NCBI GenBank assembly: GCA_002339165.1
Contig: DDJS01000111.1
Coordinates: 8,220-17,666, forward strand
DNA from: Cellvibrionales bacterium UBA2618
GTDB lineage: Bacteria > Pseudomonadota > Gammaproteobacteria > Pseudomonadales > Porticoccaceae
Direction of reading: 5' to 3'
Length of the DNA stretch: 9,447 nucleotides
Shown: piece by piece, positions 1-5,786 of the stretch
Layout of the letters: every line of letters starts with the position of its first letter
How positions within the stretch are numbered: the stretch's first letter is position 1
Program-made: the position numbers and the translations under genes
Notes under the pieces: model-generated
What the model was told of the DNA's origin: nothing
What the model saw: the letters and a program-made list of their open reading frames with translations, nothing else
Databases searched by the model: none

Positions 1-38
1 CCTTGCTCCTTGCTCCACTAAGCGTCAATGACCACAAA

Positions 39-65
39 TTGACCGCGGAATCGTGTGCATAATAT
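39..65 (+). promoter_or_regulatory. candidate sigma70 promoter for the ytoQ-like gene
   Basis: A TTGACC hexamer at 39-44 resembles a -35 box. It is followed 15 bases later by TAATAT at 60-65, overlapping a CATAAT at 58-63, either of which could serve as the -10 box. The spacing is shorter than the ideal 17, so this is a suggestion only. It lies about 55 bases ahead of the first gene start, which has its own purine-rich ribosome binding site (AAGGGTGG at 108-115). Confidence 0.3.
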
Positions 66-119
66 GGTTCTAATGAGAACATTGGTTTACTATGAGCAGC
101 GGTTACAAAGGGTGGCGAC

Positions 120-566
120 ATGCAGTTAAAAATTTATTTATCCGGCGAAATCCACACCGACTGGCGTGATCAGATCATGCGTGGCTGCCGCGATCGGGGG
201 CTCGACTTAGTGTTTTCATCGGCGGTTACCGACCACCCTGCGAGCGATCGCGCCGGTGACGTTCTCGGCACCGAAGAGCGCGGATTTTGGCGTGATCACA
301 AGTCGGCAAAGGTCAACGCCATGCGAACAAAAACCCTGCTAGACAACTGCGATATCGCGGTGGTGCGCTTTGGCGAGCAATACAAGCAGTGGAATGCCGC
401 CTTTGATGCCGGCTACTGCGCCGCCCTTGGCAAGCCCTACATCACTCTCCACAGCGAAGATTTGGTGCACCCACTAAAAGAAGTAGATGGCGCAGCGCAG
501 GCGTGGGCGACGACGCCGGAACAGGTTGTCGAGGTGCTCGAATACATCGGCGGCGAATGGCTGTAA
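120..566 (+). CDS. YtoQ family protein (nucleoside 2-deoxyribosyltransferase-like fold)
   Basis: Predicted 148-residue soluble protein that I recognise as a member of the YtoQ family, named after Bacillus subtilis YtoQ. The family is related to nucleoside 2-deoxyribosyltransferases, but no reaction has been assigned that I know of. Visible family signatures are an N-terminal strand with YLSGEIHTDWR (residues 6-16), SAVTDHPASDRAGD (34-47), a charged RDHKSAKVNAMRT stretch (58-70), then DIAVVRFGEQYKQWNAAFDAG (78-98) and ALGKPYITLH (102-111). The later blocks resemble the nucleotide-sugar-handling fold, in which an acidic residue and an Asn/Trp pocket sit before a GKP turn. The ATG start has a good Shine-Dalgarno (AAGGGTGG at 108-115). 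There is no signal peptide or membrane segment. It is the first of three forward genes with short gaps. Family assignment is firm; function is unknown. Confidence 0.85.
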   Translation: MQLKIYLSGEIHTDWRDQIMRGCRDRGLDLVFSSAVTDHPASDRAGDVLGTEERGFWRDHKSAKVNAMRTKTLLDNCDIAVVRFGEQYKQWNAAFDAGYCAALGKPYITLHSEDLVHPLKEVDGAAQAWATTPEQVVEVLEYIGGEWL

Positions 567-653
567 TGCTGGCATTGCCTACCGATCCATTAATCGGCTG
601 ATACCACAAACCGTTGCCGCTATCGCTGGACACACACCGAGAGGCCAATACTA

Positions 654-1205
654 TTGTTTGCATCGACTTACCAATTAGAAGCGGGCCTTGACCTCATCAG
701 GCAATCGCCCAAAGACAGCGGCCGCGTCGAATTAATCGTCTGCCGACCGGCGGTAGGCGAGCGTGAGGAATTAAACCAGGCGGTGTTAGATGTTGACCAT
801 GGCCTCGATGGCGACAATTGGCTGGCGCGCGGCGATCGGCACACCGCGGATCGTCGTGCCCACCCAGATATGCAATTAAACCTCATGAACGCGAGGGCGA
901 TAGCCCTGATCGCGCAGACGCGAGAACGCTGGAAGTTGGCCGGCGACCAATTCTACATCGACTTCGACCTGAGTAACGACAACCTGCCTGTCGGCAGTTT
1001 ACTGGCGATCGGCGAGGCAGTGATTGAGGTCACTGCAGAACCCCACCTTGGGTGCAGCAAGTTCTCTCGACGGTATGGCCGTGAGGCTACCAAATTCGTC
1101 AATTCTAAAATCGGTAAAATGCTCAATTTACGGGGTATCAACGCCAAAGTGATCTCCGCAGGAAAGGTTGATCTAGGCGCCTCGATCCGTAAGATCAACG
1201 GTTAG
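654..1205 (+). CDS. MOSC domain-containing protein
   Basis: Predicted 183-residue protein with a MOSC domain, the beta-strand-rich domain shared with the C-terminus of molybdenum cofactor sulfurase, YiiM and MARC. MOSC proteins bind or carry sulfur on a conserved cysteine or handle molybdenum cofactor. Here that residue is Cys134 in LGCSKFSRRYG (132-142). Other family-typical blocks are VELIVCRPAVGERE (25-38), GLDGDNWLARG (50-60), SLLAIGEAVIEV (115-126) and the C-terminal LRGINAKVISAG (159-170). The TTG start is chosen because the frame is closed by a stop at 591, no ATG or GTG occurs between that stop and the conserved region, and a GAGAGG ribosome binding site (639-644) lies 9 bases ahead. 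It sits 87 bases after the ytoQ-like gene and 39 before the ybjQ remnant. Whether it truly works with molybdenum cofactor cannot be told from sequence. Confidence 0.85.
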   Translation: MFASTYQLEAGLDLIRQSPKDSGRVELIVCRPAVGEREELNQAVLDVDHGLDGDNWLARGDRHTADRRAHPDMQLNLMNARAIALIAQTRERWKLAGDQFYIDFDLSNDNLPVGSLLAIGEAVIEVTAEPHLGCSKFSRRYGREATKFVNSKIGKMLNLRGINAKVISAGKVDLGASIRKING

Positions 1206-1244
1206 TTCGTCGCTCAACCACCCCCTACCGCCAACGGAGACAGA

Positions 1245-1458
1245 ATGATCTATACCACCACAGAATCGATCCCCGGGCGAGAGATAACCGAAATACTGGC
1301 GGTCGTTAACGGTAACGTGGTGCAATCTAAACACCTCGGTGGGGACATTATAGCTCAACTAAAGAGCTTGGTTGGCGGCGAAATCTCGGCTACACCGAAA
1401 TGCTCGCCGAGGCGAGAACCACCGCACTACAACGCCTGATCGCCAATACCGACGCAAA
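1245..1458 (+). pseudogene. YbjQ/UPF0145-family gene, frameshifted and 3'-truncated
   Basis: The first 47 codons give a recognisable YbjQ-like (UPF0145, putative heavy-metal-binding domain) N-terminus: MIYTTTESIPGREITE, then VVNGNVVQSKHLG, then LKSLVGGEI. After the codon ending at 1385 the annotated frame becomes nonsense and stops at 1439. Family similarity resumes in another frame from 1388 (GYTEMLAEARTTALQRLIAN), as if one base had been lost around 1383-1387. That similarity stops near 1458, about 16 bases before the stop codon of the convergent gabD. The usual last third of the family, the (A)LGADAVV... region and the following strands, is missing; the retained part is about 70 of the usual 105-110 residues. 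A ribosome binding site (GGAGA, 1236-1240) and ATG are still intact, which suggests recent decay. YbjQ proteins have no settled function. The frameshift could be a sequencing error, but the 3' loss could not. Confidence 0.7.
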
Positions 1459-1474
1459 ATGCGCGGCCAAGGCG

Positions 1475-2935
1475 TTAGTCGATGCCGCCCATGCACAGAT
1501 ACTTGATGTCGAGGTAGTCGTGAAGGCCATATTTGGAGCCCTCGCGACCACTGCCCGACTCTTTAATACCGCCAAAAGGCGCCATTTCGTTGGAAATAAT
1601 AGCTTCGTTGATACCGACAATGCCAAATTCCAGCGCCTCGGCAACGCGCCATACGCGGCCGATATCCCGCGAGTAAAAATACGCCGCCAAGCCAAATTCG
1701 GTATCGTTTGCCATGGCAATCACATCGACCTCACTGTCGAAGCGAAAGATCGGCGCGACCGGACCAAAAATTTCCTCGGAAAATACCCGCATATCCCGCG
1801 TAACATTGGTCAAAATGGTCGGTTCAACGAAACTGCCGCCCAGCGCACTGCGCCCGCCTCCAAGGACGACATGGGCACCTTTGGCGACGGCGTCGTCGAT
1901 CAGGCCGCAGACCCCATCGGCGGCTTGCTCATCGATCAATGGCCCGACGGCCACCCCCGGATCGTTGCCATCCCCCACTTTTAATGCCGCGACCGCGGCG
2001 GTAAATTTGGCCACGAACTCATCGAAAACCCCAGAGTGCACCAATAGTCTATTGGAGCACACGCAGGTCTGCCCGGCATTTCGGTATTTGGAGACCAACG
2101 CGCCCTGCACCGCCGCATCCAGATCGGCGTCGTCAAAAACGATAAATGGCGCATTGCCGCCGAGCTCCATCGATGTCCGCTTGACAGTTTGCGCGCACTC
2201 GGCGATCAATTGCTTGCCGACCGGTGTCGAACCGGTAAAGGTGACCTTTCGAACCAGCGGGTTAGAGGTCATCTCGGCACCGATGGCTGCGGTGTGGCCA
2301 GTGACGATATTGACCAATCCACGCGGAAAACCGGCACGCTCAGCCAGTTCAACGATAGCCAGAGCCGACAACGGCGTGTTGTTTGCCGGCTTGCAGACCA
2401 CCGAACAACCGGCGGCAATCGCCGGAGCAATTTTGCGCGTGAGCATGGCGTTGGGGAAATTCCACGGCGTGATACAGGCGACCACCCCAACCGGCTGTTT
2501 GATCACCACCAGACGTTTATCGCTCGACGGTTGCGCAATGGTATCGCCGTACACACGCTTTGACTCCTCGCTAAACCACTCGACATAGTTGGCCCCATAG
2601 AGCACCTCGCCGAGCGCTTCGGCGAGCGGCTTGCCCTGCTCGGCAGTGAGTAGCGTAGCGAGATCCTGTTGATGTTCCAGCATCAGGTTGTACCAGTTGC
2701 GCAACAGGGTGGCGCGATGCTTGACCGTGGTCATCGCCCAGTCGCTCTGCGCGCGATGCGCAGCCTCGATCATGCGGCGGGTTTCGGTCGCGGCGCAGCA
2801 GGCTACGTTGCCAATTACCTCGCCGGTAGCGGGGTTGGTCACCGCCAGGGTCTCACCGCTGTCGGCATCCACCCAAACGCCATCACTAAAGGCTTGAGCT
2901 TTGATCAACGTCGGATCTTGGAGGCATACTGTCAT
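1475..2935 (-). CDS. gabD: NAD(P)-dependent succinate-semialdehyde dehydrogenase
   Basis: Predicted 486-residue cytoplasmic aldehyde dehydrogenase that oxidises succinate semialdehyde to succinate, the last step of GABA breakdown into the TCA cycle. Length matches E. coli GabD (about 482). The family motifs are all present: ITPWNFPNAM with the oxyanion Asn159, the cofactor Lys182 in CKPANNTP, FTGSTPVGK (233-241), the general base Glu257 in MELGGNAPF, the nucleophile Cys291 in NAGQTCVC, with the second SSADH-type cysteine at 293, and EEIFGPV (388-394). The C-terminus (KYLCMGGID) is the normal one, so the gene is complete. The start at 2935 is preferred over the longer frame from 2983 because AAGGTG lies 5 bases ahead of it and homologous sequence begins there. 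No gabT or regulator is adjacent. Glutarate-semialdehyde dehydrogenase (DavD type) is an alternative that sequence alone does not exclude. Confidence 0.9.
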   Translation of the reverse strand: MTVCLQDPTLIKAQAFSDGVWVDADSGETLAVTNPATGEVIGNVACCAATETRRMIEAAHRAQSDWAMTTVKHRATLLRNWYNLMLEHQQDLATLLTAEQGKPLAEALGEVLYGANYVEWFSEESKRVYGDTIAQPSSDKRLVVIKQPVGVVACITPWNFPNAMLTRKIAPAIAAGCSVVCKPANNTPLSALAIVELAERAGFPRGLVNIVTGHTAAIGAEMTSNPLVRKVTFTGSTPVGKQLIAECAQTVKRTSMELGGNAPFIVFDDADLDAAVQGALVSKYRNAGQTCVCSNRLLVHSGVFDEFVAKFTAAVAALKVGDGNDPGVAVGPLIDEQAADGVCGLIDDAVAKGAHVVLGGGRSALGGSFVEPTILTNVTRDMRVFSEEIFGPVAPIFRFDSEVDVIAMANDTEFGLAAYFYSRDIGRVWRVAEALEFGIVGINEAIISNEMAPFGGIKESGSGREGSKYGLHDYLDIKYLCMGGID

Positions 2936-3069
2936 CGCATCACCTTTTATGGTTTGTGATAAATCGTGGTTAGTGTTAAACAACGCTTGGTCTTAGAGAA
3001 TGGCTGGTGGTAAATAACCATCGGTCAATTAATCGGGGGCTGGCCAACGGCGCCATCGCACAGCATACC

Positions 3070-3092
3070 GTGCCGAACGCGGCGCTTTTTTT
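3070..3092 (+). terminator. intrinsic (rho-independent) terminator without an obvious gene
   Basis: GTGCCG (3070-3075) and CGGCGC (3080-3085) pair as a 6-bp stem with one G-U pair around an AACG loop, followed directly by seven Ts (3086-3092). This is a standard terminator shape on the forward strand. A longer alternative pairing of GCGCC (3050-3054) with GGCGC (3081-3085) is also possible. No forward gene lies upstream, since gabD is on the other strand, so it may end a small RNA, end an hslV leader transcript early, or be left over from a lost gene. Confidence 0.6.
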
Positions 3093-3293
3093 CTAGTTGT
3101 GCTCTATCATTATGCTGTTTAATCGTGCTGGGTTCGCGATGTTGGCTCGCCTAAGCGGGCGGCAGTGAAACCAACAAGAAAATCATCAACAAGAAGAATG
3201 GTAGCACGCCGCTTTGAGCAGTTCTAGCCTCGCCCAAACGCGCCCAAAGGATCTCAGCGGGCAGCCAACCGAAGACATTTCACGTTGCGGATA

Positions 3294-3325
3294 TTGATAT
3301 TTGCGCAGTTGACCCAATCTATAAC
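3294..3325 (+). promoter_or_regulatory. possible hslVU promoter region, weak match
   Basis: Between 3294 and 3325 lie TTGATA (3294-3299), ACCCAATCTA (3312-3321) and TATAAC (3320-3325). In E. coli hslVU is transcribed by the heat-shock sigma factor, whose -10 box is CCCCAT-like. ACCCAATCTA loosely resembles it, with TTGATA as a possible -35 box. Spacing for a sigma70 reading (TTGATA to TATAAC, 20 bases) is too long. I treat this only as the likely promoter neighbourhood. Confidence 0.25.
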
Positions 3326-3333
3326 TCATACAT

Positions 3334-3340
3334 AGGAGGA
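3334..3340 (+). promoter_or_regulatory. strong ribosome binding site that fixes the TTG start of hslV
   Basis: AGGAGGA at 3334-3340 is a near-perfect anti-16S match, 8 bases ahead of the TTG codon at 3349. It supports that rare start codon, and thus the six-residue extension before the catalytic threonine of HslV. No competing ATG or GTG start exists at proper spacing. Confidence 0.85.
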
Positions 3341-3348
3341 ACACAGCA

Positions 3349-3912
3349 TTGGAACAGTATCGAGGTACGACTATTCTGTCGGTGCGCCGCGACAACACCG
3401 TGGTGATTGGCGGCGACGGCCAGGTTAGCATGGGCAATACCATTATGAAGGGCAATGCGCGCAAAGTTCGCAGGCTCTATAAAGATCAGGTGATCGCTGG
3501 ATTTGCCGGCGGCACCGCCGATGCGTTTACGCTGTTTGAGCGCTTTGAAGCAAAATTAGAGCAACACCATGGCAACCTTACCCGCGCCGCTGTCGAGTTG
3601 GCCAAGGACTGGCGTACCGACCGTATACTGCGCAAGCTCGAGGCCCTTCTGGCGGTTGCAGATCGCGATGCCTCGTTAATCATCACCGGTAATGGCGACG
3701 TTATCCAACCCGAAGACGATCTCATTGCGATCGGCTCTGGCGGCCCCTATGCGCAATCTGCAGCCCGGGCACTGCTCGACAACACCTCGCTGGACGCCGG
3801 TGCGATTGTCGCCGAAGGTTTGAAAATCGCCGGCGACATCTGCGTTTACACCAATCACAATCACACCATTGAAGTGCTTGACTGCAGCGCCAGCCAACCG
3901 ACCAAGGATTAA
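3349..3912 (+). CDS. hslV: HslV, ATP-dependent protease proteolytic subunit
   Basis: Predicted 187-residue N-terminal-nucleophile threonine peptidase (ClpQ), the bacterial relative of proteasome beta subunits. It forms a double hexamer capped by HslU and degrades unfolded or specific regulatory proteins in the cytoplasm. The mature enzyme should begin at Thr7 in RGTTILSVRR after removal of a short MEQYRG propeptide; E. coli removes only Met. Lys39 corresponds to the catalytic Lys33 of the mature numbering. Conserved blocks follow: VIGGDGQVSMGN (19-30), MKGNARKVRRLY (33-44), GFAGGTADAFTLFE (51-64), AKDWRTDRILRKLEALL (85-101), ITGNGDV (112-118), IGSGGPYAQ (128-136) and GDICVYTNH (162-170). It starts with TTG under a strong AGGAGGA site. 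hslU begins 8 bases after its stop, so the two are certainly one transcript. No damage is seen. Confidence 0.97.
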   Translation: MEQYRGTTILSVRRDNTVVIGGDGQVSMGNTIMKGNARKVRRLYKDQVIAGFAGGTADAFTLFERFEAKLEQHHGNLTRAAVELAKDWRTDRILRKLEALLAVADRDASLIITGNGDVIQPEDDLIAIGSGGPYAQSAARALLDNTSLDAGAIVAEGLKIAGDICVYTNHNHTIEVLDCSASQPTKD

Positions 3913-3920
3913 AAACCGCC

Positions 3921-5249
3921 ATGTCCCAGATGACACCCCGAGAGATTGTGCACGAACTAAACCGCCACATTATCGGTCAGGATGACGCCAAGCGCGCGGT
4001 CGCCATCGCGCTCAGAAATCGCTGGCGCCGAGCGCAACTCGACGACGAGTTGCGCAATGAAGTCACGCCAAAAAATATTCTGATGATCGGCCCCACTGGC
4101 GTCGGTAAAACCGAGATTGCCCGGCGCCTCGCGCGCCTTGCCAACGCGCCCTTTGTCAAGGTCGAGGCGACCAAGTTTACCGAGGTCGGCTACGTCGGCA
4201 AAGACGTCGAGTCGATCATTCGCGACTTGGTCGAAACGGCGGTAAAACAAAGCCGTGAAAGAGAGATGCACAAGGTTGAGCAGCGCGCACTCGACGCCGC
4301 TGAAGAGCGCGTACTGGATGCCCTACTGCCACCAGCTCGCGCTGCATCAGGCGCTGAAAGTACCGAATCATCGACCCGTCAAGTGTTCCGTAAAAAACTC
4401 CGCGAGGGTGAGTTGGACCACAAAGAGATCGAAATTGAACTGCGCCAATTGCCCGCTGGTGTCGAAATCATGGCCCCACCGGGAATGGAAGAGATGACCT
4501 CGCAGTTGCAAAATATGTTTAGCTCGATGGGCAAAGGCAAGACCAGTACGCGCAAAGTGAGCGTAGCCGAAGCGCTGAAAAACCTCAAAGAGGAAGAGGC
4601 CGGCAAGCTGATCAACGACGAGGAGATAAAGCTCCAGGCGGTGGAGTCCGCCGAGCAGCACGGGATTGTCTTTCTCGACGAAATCGACAAAGTGTGCCGC
4701 CGCTCCGAGGGTTCCGGCGGGGACGTCTCGCGAGAGGGCGTGCAACGCGACCTATTACCGCTGATCGAGGGCAGCACGGTGTCGACCAAGTACGGCATGA
4801 TCAAAACCGACCACATCCTATTTATTGCGTCGGGCGCATTTCATCTCTCGAAACCTTCAGATTTGATCCCCGAACTGCAGGGTAGACTGCCAATTCGGGT
4901 CGAACTTGCCTCTCTGGGAATCCACGAATTTGAGCGTATTTTGACCGAACCCAACGCTTCACTGACCAAGCAATACTGCGCACTGATGGCGACCGAGGGC
5001 TTGAACATTGAATTTTCCAGTGACGGCGTGCGCCGGATTGCCGAGATAGCTTACGAGGTCAATGAAGGCACCGAAAACATTGGTGCGCGCCGTCTGCATA
5101 CCATTCTCGAGCGACTGCTGGAAGACATATCCTTCGACGCCGCCGATCTTGGCGGCAAGGGCAACGACATCACCATCGACCGAGACTTTGTCGAAAAGCA
5201 CCTCGGTGAACTGGCCAGCAACGAAGACCTGACGCGTTTTATTCTGTAA
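3921..5249 (+). CDS. hslU: HslU, ATPase and unfoldase subunit of the HslUV protease
   Basis: Predicted 442-residue AAA+ ATPase (ClpY), nearly the same length as E. coli HslU (443). The hexameric ring unfolds substrates and threads them into HslV. The N-terminal TPREIVHELNRHIIGQDDAKRAVA is typical. Walker A is GPTGVGKT (57-64), the substrate-gripping pore loop is GYVG (90-93), Walker B is IVFLDEID (249-256), and the region with the arginine finger is PELQGRLPIRVEL (317-329). The HslU-specific inserted I domain, rich in charged residues, occupies roughly residues 110-230. The last residues, DLTRFIL, are the conserved C-terminal tail that docks into HslV and activates it, so the gene is intact. 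The ATG is 12 bases after an AAGGA inside the end of hslV, which suggests coupled translation. GTP-like or other roles are not suggested by anything in the sequence. Confidence 0.98.
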   Translation: MSQMTPREIVHELNRHIIGQDDAKRAVAIALRNRWRRAQLDDELRNEVTPKNILMIGPTGVGKTEIARRLARLANAPFVKVEATKFTEVGYVGKDVESIIRDLVETAVKQSREREMHKVEQRALDAAEERVLDALLPPARAASGAESTESSTRQVFRKKLREGELDHKEIEIELRQLPAGVEIMAPPGMEEMTSQLQNMFSSMGKGKTSTRKVSVAEALKNLKEEEAGKLINDEEIKLQAVESAEQHGIVFLDEIDKVCRRSEGSGGDVSREGVQRDLLPLIEGSTVSTKYGMIKTDHILFIASGAFHLSKPSDLIPELQGRLPIRVELASLGIHEFERILTEPNASLTKQYCALMATEGLNIEFSSDGVRRIAEIAYEVNEGTENIGARRLHTILERLLEDISFDAADLGGKGNDITIDRDFVEKHLGELASNEDLTRFIL

Positions 5250-5262
5250 CCGCGCGCGGCGA

Positions 5263-5291
5263 TTTTGAGGCGCGCGAAAAACGAGTATACT
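5263..5291 (+). promoter_or_regulatory. candidate sigma70 promoter for the DUF971 gene
   Basis: TTTTGA (5263-5268) and TATACT (5286-5291) are separated by exactly 17 bases in the short gap after hslU. The -10 box differs from consensus by one base. A start site near 5298 would give a very short leader before the ribosome binding site AGGAG (5307-5311). This would allow expression apart from the hslVU transcript. Confidence 0.5.
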
Positions 5292-5321
5292 CAGGCTGCC
5301 GAAGATAGGAGTTTTGTCACT

Positions 5322-5702
5322 GTGCCCGTGCCACAACGCATCGCTGTGAATCGCGACAAAGACCAGCTGTCGCTGACCTATGCAGGTACCCAGTGCTTTG
5401 AGTTAAGCGCCGAGTACCTGCGTGTGCTATCGCCGAGTGCCGAAGTTCGCGGGCATGGCCCCGATGACGAAACGCTGCAGGTCGGCAAGCGCTGGGTGCG
5501 TATTCAGGATCTGCAAAAAGCCGGTAACTACGCGCTGAAAATTCACTTTGACGACGGTCATGATTCGGGCATCTACACTTGGGACTACCTCTATGATCTG
5601 GGGTACAGTCATGCCCGCTACTGGGACGACTATCTGACCAAACTGCAGCGCCAAGGTGGCTCGCGAGACGGCGACACCCAAGTCATCAACCTACCAAGCT
5701 AA
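5322..5702 (+). CDS. DUF971 domain protein (gamma-butyrobetaine hydroxylase-like N-terminal domain)
   Basis: Predicted 126-residue protein consisting almost wholly of a DUF971 domain, the fold also found at the N-terminus of gamma-butyrobetaine hydroxylases and fused to some Mrp/HCF101-type iron-sulfur carriers. Family signatures are SPSAEVRGHGP (37-47) and the block from 74 to 91 that contains FDDGHDSGIYTWDYLY. There is no dioxygenase domain, so it is not itself a carnitine enzyme, and its role is unknown; an iron-sulfur or metal link is only inferred from relatives. The GTG at 5322 is chosen because AGGAG lies 10 bases ahead. The open frame extends back to a TTG at 5265, but that stretch is promoter-like and not conserved. 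A second GTG at 5328 is a less well spaced alternative. Placement directly after hslU is, from memory, a common arrangement in Pseudomonas-like bacteria. Confidence 0.85.
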   Translation: MPVPQRIAVNRDKDQLSLTYAGTQCFELSAEYLRVLSPSAEVRGHGPDDETLQVGKRWVRIQDLQKAGNYALKIHFDDGHDSGIYTWDYLYDLGYSHARYWDDYLTKLQRQGGSRDGDTQVINLPS

Positions 5703-5748
5703 AGCTAGACATTTTCTTTCAGGCATACCTATCTGCGCCGGGTGCCGC

Positions 5749-5754
5749 TACAAT
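5749..5754 (+). promoter_or_regulatory. possible -10 box ahead of ubiE
   Basis: TACAAT at 5749-5754 is a one-mismatch match to the sigma70 -10 consensus, 32 bases before the ubiE ATG, in the 84-base gap after the DUF971 gene. The -35 position (around 5726-5731, ATACCT-like) is poor, so this is a weak call. Nothing resembling a terminator precedes it, so read-through from upstream is also possible. Confidence 0.3.
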
Positions 5755-5786
5755 AGTCAGCCATCAACGAAATTGCGATTGCCAGT

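Larger units (their letters stand above)
2936..3348. other. 413-base divergent intergenic region between gabD and hslV
   Basis: No convincing protein gene is seen here. It must carry the promoters for gabD (leftward) and hslVU (rightward). It also holds a forward intrinsic terminator at 3070-3092, a short basic open frame (about 3123-3227, no ribosome binding site) that I do not accept as a gene, and a small direct repeat CGCCCAAA at 3231-3238 and 3241-3248. No tRNA cloverleaf, insertion sequence end or long inverted repeat was seen. Confidence 0.6.

Noticed and set aside
1..16. Tandem CTTGCTC at the left edge
   Set aside because: Two copies of seven bases at a window edge are too short to call a repeat element.
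92..169. Small open frame overlapping the ytoQ-like start
   Set aside because: About 25 codons, no ribosome binding site and no recognisable product; it runs out of frame into the real gene.
582..597. Inverted repeat CCGAT-ccatta-ATCGG after the ytoQ-like gene
   Set aside because: It has only five pairs and no T-run follows, so it is not a supported terminator.
1400..2588. Long forward open frames (up to 291 codons) opposite gabD
   Set aside because: They are antisense to a complete, motif-rich aldehyde dehydrogenase, have low-complexity composition typical of frame shadows in GC-rich DNA, and show no family motif except the ybjQ fragment at the very start of one of them.
2936..2983. Longer gabD start at 2983
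   Set aside because: The 16 extra residues are not family-like, and the ribosome binding site AAGGTG is correctly spaced for the start at 2935.
3123..3227. Short basic open frame upstream of hslV
   Set aside because: It has no credible start or ribosome binding site and I recognise no family; an ftsN remnant was considered, but no SPOR-type sequence is visible.
5249..5276. CGCGCG inverted repeat after hslU as a terminator
   Set aside because: The arms are simple alternating CG and are followed by As rather than Ts on the forward strand, so they do not make a forward terminator; the stretch overlaps the candidate promoter instead.
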